Assembly (NCBI GenBank): GCA_002709075.1
Contig: PAPV01000013.1
Location: 1-64,000, forward strand
Direction: 5' to 3'
DNA from: Rhodospirillaceae bacterium
GTDB taxonomy: Bacteria; Pseudomonadota; Alphaproteobacteria; MPNO01; UBA2964
DNA: 64,000 nucleotides
Of the stretch, positions 11,913 to 22,146 are shown in pieces. The stretch's first letter is position 1; each line of letters opens with the position of its first letter. Made by a program: the position numbers and the translations under genes. The notes beneath the pieces are model-generated. The model made no database searches, was not told where the DNA came from, and saw only the letters and a program-made list of their open reading frames with translations.

Positions 11913-12787
11913 TGTCTATTCTCGTGAACAAAAGTACAAAAGTACTTTGCCAGGGGTTTACTGGCTCTCAAGGGACATTTCATTCAGAGCAGGCGATTGC
12001 CTATGGAACTAATATGGTTGGTGGAGTAACTCCTGGTAAAGGTGGGGAAACACACCTTGATTTACCAGTGTTTGATACCGTTTCGGATGCAATTAATAAA
12101 ACTGGTGCTAATGCCAGCGTAATATATGTACCACCGCCTTTTGCCGCTGACGCTATTCTTGAAGCTTTAGACGCGGAGGTGCCTCTAGTGGTTTGTATTA
12201 CTGAGGGAATTCCGGTCTTAGATATGGTGAGGGTTAAGCGTGCTCTAACCGGTTCATCATCGCGATTGATTGGACCAAATTGTCCCGGTGTGATCACACC
12301 CGATGAGTGCAAAATTGGGATTATGCCTGGCAATATTCATCAAAAAGGAAAAATTGGGATCGTGTCGAGATCTGGCACATTAACTTATGAAGCGGTAGCG
12401 CAAACAACCGCAGTTGGATTGGGCCAAACAACCTGTATTGGGATTGGTGGTGATCCAGTCAATGGTACTAATTTTATTGATGCATTAGAATTGTTTCTCG
12501 ACGATGATGATACTGAGGCAATAGTGATGATCGGGGAGATTGGCGGTTCTGCAGAGGAAGAGGCGGCAGACTTCTATAAGAAATCGAAGGTTCAGAAGCC
12601 TATGGTTGGCTTCATAGCGGGAGCGACGGCTCCTCCAGGGCGGCGTATGGGACATGCGGGTGCAATTATTGCTGGGGGTAAAGGTGGTGCTGAGGACAAA
12701 ATTGAAGCAATGAAGAGCGCGGGTATCAATGTTTCACAGTCACCAGCTGCGCTCGGACAAACAATGCTGAATACTTTAGAAAATTAA
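11912..12787 (+). CDS. sucD: succinyl-CoA synthetase alpha subunit
   Basis: SucD binds CoA and carries the phosphorylated histidine. The 291-residue protein starts [20 protein letters not shown], a CoA-binding fold. It has [24 protein letters not shown] and the active-site [11 protein letters not shown] near residues 244-254. Length is typical. Ninety-seven bases separate it from sucA. Confidence 0.98.
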   Translation: MSILVNKSTKVLCQGFTGSQGTFHSEQAIAYGTNMVGGVTPGKGGETHLDLPVFDTVSDAINKTGANASVIYVPPPFAADAILEALDAEVPLVVCITEGIPVLDMVRVKRALTGSSSRLIGPNCPGVITPDECKIGIMPGNIHQKGKIGIVSRSGTLTYEAVAQTTAVGLGQTTCIGIGGDPVNGTNFIDALELFLDDDDTEAIVMIGEIGGSAEEEAADFYKKSKVQKPMVGFIAGATAPPGRRMGHAGAIIAGGKGGAEDKIEAMKSAGINVSQSPAALGQTMLNTLEN

Positions 12788-12884
12788 CAGGAGAAGTTTT
12801 TATCGCTCATGCTTAACCTTTGCTTTAAATCTCCCTATTTGGGGCTATTGTGGAATAATCTTAATACTTTCAGGCGGAATAAAA

Positions 12885-15764
12885 ATGTCGCACGAAAATT
12901 TAGTTAGCAGCTCGTTTCTTGCGAGTGTTAATAGCACTTTTGTTGAAGAACTGTATGCACGTTATTTAAAAAATCCAAATTCTGTTGAGCCGGCTTGGCA
13001 AACTTTTTTTTCAGAGCTCTCTGATGAAACACCCACGGTTTCCCGTGCACTCGCTGGCGCAAGCTGGTCTCCACGTCAAGATCGAATTGTTGGTAAGGGT
13101 AATGGAGCGATTGAGGCGATTGCTGAAGTCACGAGATTAGAATCTAAAATTGACCTTAATTCCAATAATTCTGACATGGCTATTACAGACTCCATCCGAG
13201 CGTTGATGTTAGTAAGGTCCTATCGAGTTCGTGGGCATTTGGCTGCCAATCTGGATCCGCTCGGTATCTATAAACAGGATGATCATCCGGAGTTGGATTA
13301 CCGAGCTTATGGATTTACGGAAACAGATCTAGATCGGAATATCTTCATTGATAATGTTCTCGGGCTTCAAACCCCCACTTTGAAAGAAATTATTACCCGT
13401 TTACAAGAAACTTATTGTGGTACGGTTGGGGTTGAATTTATGCATATTCAAGAGCCGGATCAAAAACAATGGATCCAAGAACGCATCGAGGGTATTCACA
13501 ATCGCACAAATTTCACACCTTTGGGTAAGGAAACTCTTCTGACAAGGCTCACCGAGGCAGAAACATTTGAGAATTTCTTGAACACTAAATATCCCGGCAC
13601 TAAACGCTTTGGTCTTGATGGTGGGGAAAGTCTCATACCTGCAGTTGAACAAGTACTGAAACGTGGAAGTCAGCTAGGTGTTAAAGAAGTAGTTCTTGGA
13701 ATGCCACATCGAGGCCGCTTGTCAGTTTTGGCACACGTGATGCAAAAATCCTATGCAGCAATTTTCGCTGAATTTCAGGGGAATTCAAGTGTTCCAGATG
13801 GTGTCCAAGGTTCCGGGGATGTAAAATATCACCTTGGAACCTCAGCCGATGTTACTTATGACGATAAAACAGTTCACTTGTCGCTATCGCCTAACCCCTC
13901 ACATCTTGAAGCGGTTGACCCAGTGATTGCAGGAAGAGTCCGTGCCAAACAGCGTCAGATAAATGATGAGGAAAGGCGTCAGGTGCTAGGGATCGTAATG
14001 CATGGAGACGCAGCATTTGCGGGGCAAGGGTTAGTTGCTGAATGTTTAGATATTGCAGATGTAAAGGGTTATAAAACTGGTGGTACTTTGCATTTTATTG
14101 TAAATAACCAGATTGGTTTTACAACCAATCCTGTTGAATCTAGATCGACCCCTTATCCATCAGACGGGGCCAAAGGATCGCAAGCTCCAATTTTTCACGT
14201 AAACGGCGATGACGTTGAGGCAACGGTGCATGTTGCGCGAATTGCCACGGAGTTCAGACATGAATTTCGTAAAGATGTAGTCGTGGATATGTGGTGTTAC
14301 CGTAGATTCGGCCATAATGAAGGTGATGAGCCAGCTTTCACTCAACCCCTTATGTATTCAAAGATTGCAGAACACGAGAGTACAAGGCGTCTTTACGTAG
14401 ACCAGTTAGTGCGGGAAGGTTCAATGCCTAACCAGCGTGCGAGTGAAATTGAACAAGAGGTGAAGGATCGACTTGAAAAGGATTTCCAAGCTGCAGCTAA
14501 CTACAAGCCAAATAAGGCGGACTGGCTTGATCGTAAATGGTCACATTTAGCAACAGCGCCGACTTCTGAAGAACGGCGTGGAAAAACTGATTTACCTTTG
14601 CAAGAACTTCAGAGGATTGGGTTAGCTTTGGTAAAATTGCCAAGTGATTTCAATCTGCACCCTCGTTTGGTTCGTGTAATGAATGCACGACGGAAAATGA
14701 TTGAAACTGGTGAAAACATAGACTGGTCTTTGGGTGAGGCACTCGCATTCGGTTCCCTTGCTGATGAAGGTTTTTTAGTGCGTTTATCCGGTCAGGATGT
14801 ACAGCGTGGTACTTTTTCTCAGAGACACGCCCATTTAATCGATCAAATGACAGAAGAACATTTTGTTCCATTAATGAATATTAGCAAAAATCAAGCACAG
14901 TTTGTGGCACACAATAGCCCGCTTTCTGAGGCTGCAATTTTAGGGTTTGAATATGGTTATAGCTTGGTTGAACCAGATGCTTTGATTTGTTGGGAGGCGC
15001 AATTTGGTGATTTTGCCAATGGCGCACAGGTCATTATTGATCAATTCATATCTTCTGCGGAACGTAAGTGGTTAAGGATGTCAGGAATAGTTATGTTGCT
15101 CCCTCATGGTTATGAAGGTCAAGGGCCGGAACACTCGTCTGCTAGGCTGGAGAGATATCTCCAGTTATGTGGTGAGGATAATATGCAGATTTCTGTTCCA
15201 TCAACCCCAGCAAATTATTTTCATCTTTTAAGACGGCAACTGCATCGTAATTTTCGTAAGCCGTTAGTTGTGATGACACCAAAATCCTTATTACGCAACA
15301 AACTATGTGTCTCCTCCTTTAAGGATATGTGCACTGGAACAGGTTTCAGGCGGGTTATGCCTGAGTCTGATCACATAACTGATGACCAAAATATACGCAG
15401 GGTTATATTGTGTTCTGGGAAAGTTTATTACGATTTGCTATCAAAACGGCGTGAAAATGATATAAACGACATAGCAATCGTTCGTATAGAACAAATATAT
15501 CCCTTCCCAAAGAAGGCGCTGGGTGTTGAATTATCAAAATATGCAAACGCGTCTGTTGTTTGGTGTCAGGAAGAACCTCGTAACATGGGGGCTTGGACAT
15601 TCGTGGACCGACGGATCGAAACTTTGTTGGCTGAATTGGGAGTTTCTGCAAAAAACCCAACATACGTTGGACGGGAGGAAGCAGCATCACCGGCTACCGG
15701 TTCATCGAAGACGCATGTACAACAGCAAAATAAACTTATTGATGAAGCGCTAAGCCTTGAATGA
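12885..15764 (+). CDS. sucA: 2-oxoglutarate dehydrogenase E1 component
   Basis: E1 decarboxylates 2-oxoglutarate with thiamine diphosphate and transfers the succinyl group to lipoyl-SucB. The 959-residue protein is of the usual alphaproteobacterial length. The N-terminal segment SSFLASVNSTFVEELYARYL probably docks E2. Typical sites follow: VVLGMPHRGRLSVLAHV, the ThDP region HGDAAFAGQGLVAE, and LPHGYEGQGPEHSSARLER in the second transketolase-like domain. AGGCGGAA precedes the ATG. sucB follows after 34 bases. Confidence 0.97.
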   Translation: MSHENLVSSSFLASVNSTFVEELYARYLKNPNSVEPAWQTFFSELSDETPTVSRALAGASWSPRQDRIVGKGNGAIEAIAEVTRLESKIDLNSNNSDMAITDSIRALMLVRSYRVRGHLAANLDPLGIYKQDDHPELDYRAYGFTETDLDRNIFIDNVLGLQTPTLKEIITRLQETYCGTVGVEFMHIQEPDQKQWIQERIEGIHNRTNFTPLGKETLLTRLTEAETFENFLNTKYPGTKRFGLDGGESLIPAVEQVLKRGSQLGVKEVVLGMPHRGRLSVLAHVMQKSYAAIFAEFQGNSSVPDGVQGSGDVKYHLGTSADVTYDDKTVHLSLSPNPSHLEAVDPVIAGRVRAKQRQINDEERRQVLGIVMHGDAAFAGQGLVAECLDIADVKGYKTGGTLHFIVNNQIGFTTNPVESRSTPYPSDGAKGSQAPIFHVNGDDVEATVHVARIATEFRHEFRKDVVVDMWCYRRFGHNEGDEPAFTQPLMYSKIAEHESTRRLYVDQLVREGSMPNQRASEIEQEVKDRLEKDFQAAANYKPNKADWLDRKWSHLATAPTSEERRGKTDLPLQELQRIGLALVKLPSDFNLHPRLVRVMNARRKMIETGENIDWSLGEALAFGSLADEGFLVRLSGQDVQRGTFSQRHAHLIDQMTEEHFVPLMNISKNQAQFVAHNSPLSEAAILGFEYGYSLVEPDALICWEAQFGDFANGAQVIIDQFISSAERKWLRMSGIVMLLPHGYEGQGPEHSSARLERYLQLCGEDNMQISVPSTPANYFHLLRRQLHRNFRKPLVVMTPKSLLRNKLCVSSFKDMCTGTGFRRVMPESDHITDDQNIRRVILCSGKVYYDLLSKRRENDINDIAIVRIEQIYPFPKKALGVELSKYANASVVWCQEEPRNMGAWTFVDRRIETLLAELGVSAKNPTYVGREEAASPATGSSKTHVQQQNKLIDEALSLE

Positions 15765-15798
15765 TTAATAATTAAGTTTCGTATAATAGGAATTTCTT

Positions 15799-17013
15799 AT
15801 GGATATTATTGTTCCCCAACTTGGTGAATCTATCACTGAAGCCACTGTCGCACGTTGGCTTAAGAAAGTCGGCGAAAAAGTCTCAGAGGACGAACCCTTA
15901 GTAGAATTGGAGACCGACAAAGTGACGCTTGAAGTTAACGCTCCAAGTAGCGGTACGTTAGCAGATATTGCTTTTAAGGAAGGGGTTGAGGTTCAGATTG
16001 GTGCGGTCCTTGGTGAGATTGGGGAGTCAAAAGCAGTTGCTTCCGATAGAGGGAGCAGTGAAAATATCACACCAGACTTAAATACGTCGACCGAGATCTC
16101 AGATAAACCTGCTACAGAAAATCTGTCAATGTCTCCAGCTGTACGAAAGATGTTGGGTGATAATAATCTAAATCCACATCAAATTCCTGCAACGGGTAAA
16201 GGCGGAAGGCTTACAAAAGCGGATATACTGGGGTATTTGGAGGAGCGTGAAAATTCGTCTTCGTCTGAGGACCAAGATACGTTATCTGCTTCAGATTTAC
16301 CTCAAATAAAACTTCGAACAGAAGAAAGAGTGAGAATGACGCGGTTGCGGAAACGTATCGCCGAGCGCTTAAAAGAAGCACAGAATAACGCTGCAATTCT
16401 CACAACTTTTAATGAGGTTGATATGACAGCAGTGCTTAGGGCACGGAACAAGTATCGTGAAACTTTTGAAAAAAAACATGGTGTACGTCTAGGTTTTATG
16501 TCTTTCTTTGCTAAGGCTTGCATAGGTGCTTTGCAAGAAATTCCAGCGGTGAACGCAATAATTGATGGCGAGGATATCGTATATAGAAACTACGTTGATC
16601 TTGGAATTGCGGTTGGGACTGATCAAGGATTGGTTGTACCAGTTTTGCGTGATGCTAATCTTAAAAGTTTCGCCGAGATTGAAAAGTCTGTTGGTGAACT
16701 CGGAAAACGTGCACGTGCTGGTGATTTAGCAATACAAGATCTCACAGGCGGTACTTTTACCATTACTAATGGGGGCGTTTATGGATCATTGTTGTCAACC
16801 CCCATAATAAATCCACCTCAATCGGCTATTCTTGGAATGCATAAGATTGAGGAGCGAGCAATCGCAATTTCCGGAGAAGTCGTTATAAGACCTATGATGT
16901 ATTTAGCACTTTCGTATGATCATAGAATTATTGACGGTTCAGAAGCAGTAAGGTTTCTTGTTCGTATAAAAGAATGCATCGAAGCTCCTGAACGTATCTT
17001 ATTTGACATTTAA
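15799..17013 (+). CDS. sucB: dihydrolipoyllysine succinyltransferase (E2 of 2-oxoglutarate dehydrogenase)
   Basis: E2 forms the core of the 2-oxoglutarate dehydrogenase complex and moves the succinyl group to CoA. The 404 residues contain one lipoyl domain with Lys41 in [11 protein letters not shown]. After a Ser/Asp-rich linker comes an E3-binding domain near residues 110-145 ([22 protein letters not shown]). The C-terminal catalytic domain ends in [16 protein letters not shown] (His375, Asp379). Adjacent sucA and lpd confirm the complex. Confidence 0.97.
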   Translation: MDIIVPQLGESITEATVARWLKKVGEKVSEDEPLVELETDKVTLEVNAPSSGTLADIAFKEGVEVQIGAVLGEIGESKAVASDRGSSENITPDLNTSTEISDKPATENLSMSPAVRKMLGDNNLNPHQIPATGKGGRLTKADILGYLEERENSSSSEDQDTLSASDLPQIKLRTEERVRMTRLRKRIAERLKEAQNNAAILTTFNEVDMTAVLRARNKYRETFEKKHGVRLGFMSFFAKACIGALQEIPAVNAIIDGEDIVYRNYVDLGIAVGTDQGLVVPVLRDANLKSFAEIEKSVGELGKRARAGDLAIQDLTGGTFTITNGGVYGSLLSTPIINPPQSAILGMHKIEERAIAISGEVVIRPMMYLALSYDHRIIDGSEAVRFLVRIKECIEAPERILFDI

Positions 17014-17045
17014 TGGGGTGAGCGTTCTAGAAAAGGTATTTATAT

Positions 17046-18455
17046 ATGGCAGATAATCAATTTGATTTGGTAGTCATTGGTGCTGGCCCGGGTGGGTATG
17101 TAGCAGCCATAAGAGCGGCACAACTTGGAATGTCAGTAGCATGCATTGATAAGCGTGGTGCGGCTGGGGGCACATGTTTAAATGTTGGTTGCATCCCTTC
17201 CAAAGCTCTTTTAAAATCCTCTGAGAAATTCGCCGAAGCGCAGAATGAACTTGCTGTTCATGGGGTCGAAACAGGTGAAATTTCTCTTGATCTCAAAACC
17301 ATGATTGGTCGTAAAGATGCGGTGGTTGATGGTCTCACAAAAGGAATCTCATTTCTATTTAAGAAAAATAAGGTGGAAGAAATTATTGGGGAGGCTTGTC
17401 TTTTTGAGGCGGGCAAGGTCTCGGTTAATACTGATAATGGTGTTCGAATACTTGAGGCCAATAAAATTTTAATCGCTACCGGTTCGGAACCGTTATCTTT
17501 ATCAGGGTTGAATATCGACGAAAAAAAAATTGTAACATCCACTGGTGCACTATCTTTGTTAAAAGTTCCAGATCATTTAGTTGTGATAGGAGCAGGTTAC
17601 ATTGGGCTCGAAATGGCGTCAGTGTGGTCTCGGCTAGGTGCAAAAGTTACGGTAGTAGAATTTCTTGATCGTATTACACCAATGATGGATCATGAAACCG
17701 CAGAAACTTTGCATAAGAATCTTCAAAAGCAAGGAATTGAATTTCGTCTTGGCACTAAAGTAGTTGAGGCCAAAACTTCGAAAAACGGTGTATGTCTCAA
17801 GATAATTCCCGCTTCCGGTGGAGAAGTAGATACTATTGATTGTAATGTTGTATTGCAAGCTATCGGCCGTCGACCATATACAGATGGACTAGGGCTTGAA
17901 AATCTGGGTGTTTTGCAAGATGAAAGAGGTTTCATCTCTGTTGATGAAAAATTTGAGACGAACGTGAGGGGTGTTTTTGCAATTGGAGACGTAATACCCG
18001 GACCGATGTTGGCTCACAAAGCTGAAGAGGAGGGTACAGTGGCAGTGGAAATGATGGCCGGGCATTCTGGTCATATAGATTATAATAATATTCCAGCAGT
18101 AATTTATACCTCTCCGGAGGTGGCCTCTGTAGGTAGAACTGAGGAACAACTCAAGGAAGCAGGTATTTCTTATTGTGTTGGAAAATTCCCATTTTCAGCT
18201 AATTCGCGTGCGCGATCATCTGGAATTGATTCCTCAGGTTTTGTCAAAATATTAACCGACAAGGCCACTGATACTATTCTTGGGTCGCACATCGTTGGTC
18301 ATGACGCGGGAACAATCATTGCAGAATTAACATTGGCTATGGAGTTTTCTGCGAGTGCCGAAGATTTAGCCCGCACTTGCCATGCACATCCAACTTTAAA
18401 TGAAGCGGTCAAAGAAGCTGCCCTTGCAGCTTGGGGCAAGCCAATTCATGTTTAA
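17046..18455 (+). CDS. lpdA: dihydrolipoyl dehydrogenase (E3)
   Basis: E3 reoxidises dihydrolipoamide with FAD and NAD+. In 469 residues it has the FAD site VVIGAGPGGYVAA, the redox disulfide Cys44/Cys49 in GGTCLNVGCIPSKALL, the NAD-binding VVIGAGYIGLEMASVW, and the C-terminal catalytic HAHPTLNEAVKEAA. It lies 32 bases after sucB and so probably serves this complex; whether it also serves pyruvate dehydrogenase cannot be seen here. Confidence 0.97.
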   Translation: MADNQFDLVVIGAGPGGYVAAIRAAQLGMSVACIDKRGAAGGTCLNVGCIPSKALLKSSEKFAEAQNELAVHGVETGEISLDLKTMIGRKDAVVDGLTKGISFLFKKNKVEEIIGEACLFEAGKVSVNTDNGVRILEANKILIATGSEPLSLSGLNIDEKKIVTSTGALSLLKVPDHLVVIGAGYIGLEMASVWSRLGAKVTVVEFLDRITPMMDHETAETLHKNLQKQGIEFRLGTKVVEAKTSKNGVCLKIIPASGGEVDTIDCNVVLQAIGRRPYTDGLGLENLGVLQDERGFISVDEKFETNVRGVFAIGDVIPGPMLAHKAEEEGTVAVEMMAGHSGHIDYNNIPAVIYTSPEVASVGRTEEQLKEAGISYCVGKFPFSANSRARSSGIDSSGFVKILTDKATDTILGSHIVGHDAGTIIAELTLAMEFSASAEDLARTCHAHPTLNEAVKEAALAAWGKPIHV

Positions 18456-18464
18456 GTGTTGAGA

Positions 18465-18499
18465 TTGGGTTAGTTTTTTCAAATATACTACTAGCCCAA
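18465..18499. terminator. possible bidirectional terminator hairpin between lpdA and a TauD gene
   Basis: TTGGGTTAG (18465-18473) pairs with CTAGCCCAA (18491-18499), nine pairs including one G-U, around a 17-base loop that contains six T. It sits between two convergent genes. There is no clean T-run after the stem, so this is a weak call. Confidence 0.3.
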
Positions 18500-18534
18500 A
18501 CTCAGGTGGTTAGCTTTTCTAATTTTATTTGGGT

Positions 18535-19383
18535 TTAAGCAACAAGTACATTAGAATCGTCGCTAACTGTGACGCGTCGTAGAAGTCTGCGCTGATCTCT
18601 GGGAAAATCTGTGCGAGCATGAAGTAAGCAACGATTATCCCAGATTATCATGTCACCAACCTCCCAAATATGATCATAAATAAACTGTTCTTGCGATTGT
18701 AGAGCGTAAATTTCTGAAAGGATACTTTTCCCTTTTTCTTCCTCCATACCAATTATTTCTTCGGTCATTAATGGACATACAAAGACGGCAATTCTGCCTG
18801 TTTCAGGATGTTTCCGGAATACTGGGTGGGAGTGATGGGGAACGCGATTACGATCATACTTTTCAAATGTTTTGAATGTGGTACCGAACTCATAACAATT
18901 CATCGCTAGTTTACCCTTCAAGCGAGTTTTTAGTTTTGTGGAAAGGGCATCATAGACAGCGTATTGATTGGAGAACTTAGTATTTCCGCCAATGGTTGGA
19001 ACCTCAACCGCATAAAGTGTAGTAGCTTTGTGTGGCTTAGCCAGATAAGGGGTGTCTGTATGCCACATCATTTCGCCGTCTGGATGTGCACCAATTACAC
19101 GACCGTCTTCCACCACATTTGAAATTAACATTATTTCATCACTTGCGTGCCTGGGGTGTTGTCGGTCTTTTGGTCGATTGTAAGTGCCCACCTCGCCAAA
19201 AACACTGCAAACACGTCTTTGGTCGGCCGGTTTTATTTCTTGCCCGCGAAAATATACTACTTGGTAATCTAAAAATGCCTGATAGATGATTTCAGCGTCG
19301 GTATCAGATATCTTTCTACTTATATCGATATTGGAAAGTTCCGCACCGCACGCTTTGCCTGACGGCACCACTTCTACGACCAT
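18535..19383 (-). CDS. TauD/TfdA-family Fe(II)/2-oxoglutarate dioxygenase (copy 1)
   Basis: The family hydroxylates small molecules (taurine, 2,4-D, carnitine precursors and others) using Fe(II), oxygen and 2-oxoglutarate; the substrate here is unknown. In the 282-residue form the facial triad is visible as His108 and Asp110 (WHTDTPYL) and His255 (CLLHARTDFP). An Arg-rich stretch after the last His (QRRLLRRV) would bind 2-oxoglutarate. I start it at the ATG at 19383, which follows GGAGAAGTACC; an upstream ATG at 19425 adds 14 untypical residues. A paralogue lies 78 bases upstream on the same strand. Confidence 0.9.
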   Translation of the reverse strand: MVVEVVPSGKACGAELSNIDISRKISDTDAEIIYQAFLDYQVVYFRGQEIKPADQRRVCSVFGEVGTYNRPKDRQHPRHASDEIMLISNVVEDGRVIGAHPDGEMMWHTDTPYLAKPHKATTLYAVEVPTIGGNTKFSNQYAVYDALSTKLKTRLKGKLAMNCYEFGTTFKTFEKYDRNRVPHHSHPVFRKHPETGRIAVFVCPLMTEEIIGMEEEKGKSILSEIYALQSQEQFIYDHIWEVGDMIIWDNRCLLHARTDFPRDQRRLLRRVTVSDDSNVLVA

Positions 19384-19461
19384 GGTACTTCTCCATTCTA
19401 TTTTTTGTATAATTAACCAGAACAAAATACCCGAAGCAACAAAAGAAACAAATTTTTTCCG

Positions 19462-20319
19462 TTATTCGCCCTTATATACTGGTCTATTTCCCTGAACAGT
19501 AATACGGCGCATCAAGCGTCTTTGGTCTGAGGGGAAATCTCGCCTAGCGTGAAGAGAACAACGATTATCCCAAATTATTAGGTCGCCAACTTCCCATCGA
19601 TGCTCATAACAAAATTGTGGTTTGCGTTGCAAATCAAAAATTTTTTTTAATATTTCAATGTTTTGGGCTTTATCTAAGCCTTCTATCTCTTCCGTCATAA
19701 GTTCATTTACGAATACTGCCATTCGACCAGTTTCTTCATGTAGTCGAAAAACTGGATGCATAGCGGACTGTTTTTCTTTGTGATCATATTTGGGTTTGGT
19801 TTTTACAGTGGTTCCAAATTCATATGCAGTGTAAGCATCTCGCCCTTTTAACAGGGATTTTAAATTTCCTGGTAGGGCCTCATAAACCGCATATTGATTA
19901 CTGAAAATAGTTTCACCACCTTTCTCTGGTACCTCAAGGGAGTATAGAGTGGTCGCTTTGTGTAAATGATGGTCATAAGCAGTATCAGTATGAAACATCA
20001 TTTCACCATCGGGCAGAGCCCCAATTGGTTCGCCATTCTCTCTGATGTTGCTAATAAACATAACTGCCGGATGCCGTTTTTTCATTCTATTGGTTTTTAG
20101 ATTATCAGGGCGCATGTAGTCCCCCGGTGTTCCAAAATATTTGGTAAAACGAAGATGTTCGTTTTCTCCTAAATTTTGTCCCCGGAAGTAAATTACCAGG
20201 TATTTTAACCATGCATGGTAGATAGCTAGTGAGTCTTCAGCAGATAATTGCGCTTTTAGGTTAATACCACGAATTTCTGCACCACAGCTGGATTTTGATG
20301 GAATAATTTCTAAAGTCAT
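19462..20319 (-). CDS. TauD/TfdA-family Fe(II)/2-oxoglutarate dioxygenase (copy 2)
   Basis: This is a 285-residue paralogue of the next gene, sharing the same framework: VIYFRGQ, LPDGEMMFHTDTAY, HKATTLYSLEVP, FSNQYAVYEALP, FGTTVKT, MAVFV-LMTEEI, WDNRCSLHARRDFPSDQRRL. Metal ligands are His110 and Asp112 plus the distal His in SLHARRD. It is clearly a duplication, not an assembly repeat, since the two differ throughout. It is transcribed first and then copy 1, probably as one unit. Substrate unknown; the name TauD should not be read as proof of taurine use. Confidence 0.9.
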   Translation of the reverse strand: MTLEIIPSKSSCGAEIRGINLKAQLSAEDSLAIYHAWLKYLVIYFRGQNLGENEHLRFTKYFGTPGDYMRPDNLKTNRMKKRHPAVMFISNIRENGEPIGALPDGEMMFHTDTAYDHHLHKATTLYSLEVPEKGGETIFSNQYAVYEALPGNLKSLLKGRDAYTAYEFGTTVKTKPKYDHKEKQSAMHPVFRLHEETGRMAVFVNELMTEEIEGLDKAQNIEILKKIFDLQRKPQFCYEHRWEVGDLIIWDNRCSLHARRDFPSDQRRLMRRITVQGNRPVYKGE

Positions 20320-20457
20320 TCTATCAGAGTAGACCTACCTGCTCATGATTTCTAGTCAACTATTGTAATTTTAATAAAATATGTCTTCGTGTCCTAAGGC
20401 AACAAAACAGTTTCAAGCACAAATAAAAGGAGGATACAGCAGTATTGGAACTTTTAT

Positions 20458-21414
20458 TTATCGCGATCTGGGGTGAGACTTACTGTAAATTTGTTTTAGG
20501 TGATTTGTATTTACACTAGTGTAGCGTTGAGTACTAGATAAGGAGGAATGACCAAGTAGTTCTTGAATCGATCGTAAATCCCCCCCAGATGTTAGAAGGT
20601 GCGTTGCAAATGAATGGCGTAGCGCATGGGGCGTTGCAGTCTCTGGAAGAGCCAGAATTGTCCTTAGTTTTCGCATTTGTCTTTGCACAATTCCGGGATT
20701 TAGCCTTTTGCCACGTGCACCCACAAACAATGGGGCTTCCTTACCATCATTATAAGGTCGTATAGAAACATATGCGTTTACAGCTTCCTGCACCACGGGG
20801 ATGATTGGGATCATCCGTTCTTTTTTTCCTTTGCCTAGAATTGTAATTACGTCACCGAAAGGAATAACCGAGTTATTTAAAGACAATGCTTCCGTAATCC
20901 GCAAGCCGCATCCATATAAAACCGTCAGAATCGCAAAATCACGCGCTGCAATCCAAGGTGTTCCAGATAGTTTTTTTGCAGCTTTTAATAACTCAAATGT
21001 TTCATCCTCGCCTAGTGGCTTTGGAATTGGAGGCTTAAGTCGAGGGGATTTTACTGACTCTAAGATTTTATTTTTTCCTCGATCGGTTACCTCCAGGAAA
21101 CGGAAAAAATTTCTTATTGTCGACATTGACCTTGCAAGTGTGCTGTGCGCAATTTGTTTTTCATGTTGGATTAAACGATGACTCAGAAAACTGCGAAAAT
21201 CTGCAGCGTTGAGTTCAACAAGATCTGTAATTGATGGTCTTTTAGCCAAGTGTTCAGTCATGAAAATGAGAAAAACCGATAAATCACGGGAATAAGCATC
21301 TAGAGTATTAACTGACGCCTGTTTTTCGTTGATAATCCATTGCTGCCAATCTGCAATGGCTTCTTGGCAATTTGGATCTGCAGAAAAAGTAATTAAGGTT
21401 TTTTTAACATCCAT
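20458..21414 (-). CDS. xerC: tyrosine recombinase XerC
   Basis: XerC with XerD resolves chromosome dimers at dif. The 318-residue protein has an N-terminal SAM-like DNA-binding domain (about 20-110) and a catalytic domain with the full set: Arg172 (GCGLRITEA), a Lys in GKGKKERMIP near 195, His263 and Arg266 (HALRHSFATHLL), His289 (LGHSSLSSTQ) and Tyr298. Its N-terminal codons overlap the end of the DUF484 gene by 22 bases. That context marks it as the housekeeping XerC, not a phage or integron integrase. XerD is the only close alternative. Confidence 0.9.
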   Translation of the reverse strand: MDVKKTLITFSADPNCQEAIADWQQWIINEKQASVNTLDAYSRDLSVFLIFMTEHLAKRPSITDLVELNAADFRSFLSHRLIQHEKQIAHSTLARSMSTIRNFFRFLEVTDRGKNKILESVKSPRLKPPIPKPLGEDETFELLKAAKKLSGTPWIAARDFAILTVLYGCGLRITEALSLNNSVIPFGDVITILGKGKKERMIPIIPVVQEAVNAYVSIRPYNDGKEAPLFVGARGKRLNPGIVQRQMRKLRTILALPETATPHALRHSFATHLLTSGGDLRSIQELLGHSSLSSTQRYTSVNTNHLKQIYSKSHPRSR

Positions 21415-22049
21415 CTTGATAAGCTTATTTCCAGTACATCTGCAAAAAAGGCTAAAAGCTCAGTTCCCTGGCCAGGGTGAAAAGCCTCTGGGTCTGATGC
21501 TCCCAGCAATAGAACTGCATTTTTTCTTTCAATTCCATATGTTAATTTGAGACAAGCACAAGAATTTATATCTTTGGCATCATTTTGAAAGAATTTCTGG
21601 GGCCATGTGACAGTTGACTGTAAAATAATTCGGTCTTCACCTTTGGGAACTTTTACCTTGCCATCTAAGCTTAGAAGAACTGTTTTTACGTTTAGGAGGT
21701 TTGGTAAGTCCTGTGAGATAAGGGACAAAAATTCTTCCAATGACGAAATTCCCAGAACGGATAACACAGCCTTATGTATGCGGCTTTGTGACAAGGTGTT
21801 GTCTTTTGCAGCATCCAATAACTGCGTTTCTCTGGATTGTTGGCGGTTAATTTCATTGCGCATACGATGTAATACGAGTTGTTGAATATCCACTATATTG
21901 TTGTCACTGTTAAATCTTGGCGGAAAATATTCAGTTATTAATGTGCAAAGCTCATCAAAGTATTCAGGGTTTTTTATAAGCCATTTTTTAATGATAGAGT
22001 AATTAAGTTCTGTTTGTATTTGCTCGGGCTTTTGGGGATTTTGTGTCAT
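21393..22049 (-). CDS. DUF484 family protein (GAF-like)
   Basis: This 218-residue protein belongs to the DUF484 family, a GAF-like fold of unknown function that commonly sits directly upstream of xerC in proteobacteria. It shows an N-terminal helical part (IIKKWLIKNPEYF), a central coiled segment with VLHRMRNEINRQQ, and a C-terminal GAF-like half containing LLNVKTVLLSLDGK and VLLLGASDPEAFHPGQGTE. The 22-base overlap with xerC implies coupled translation. No catalytic residues are recognisable. Confidence 0.85.
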   Translation of the reverse strand: MTQNPQKPEQIQTELNYSIIKKWLIKNPEYFDELCTLITEYFPPRFNSDNNIVDIQQLVLHRMRNEINRQQSRETQLLDAAKDNTLSQSRIHKAVLSVLGISSLEEFLSLISQDLPNLLNVKTVLLSLDGKVKVPKGEDRIILQSTVTWPQKFFQNDAKDINSCACLKLTYGIERKNAVLLLGASDPEAFHPGQGTELLAFFADVLEISLSRWMLKKP

Positions 22050-22146
22050 TTAGAACCCTGTACTATGATTGATGTTTTCATGCTCAAGAAAGTGAACGCG
22101 AATTATCCAATATGAGCATTCTACCAATTAAAATTAAGTGTAAAGC

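Noticed and set aside
20458-21414. Phage or integron integrase
   Set aside because: Housekeeping XerC context (DUF484 overlap, priA nearby) and no att sites, tRNA target or phage genes.
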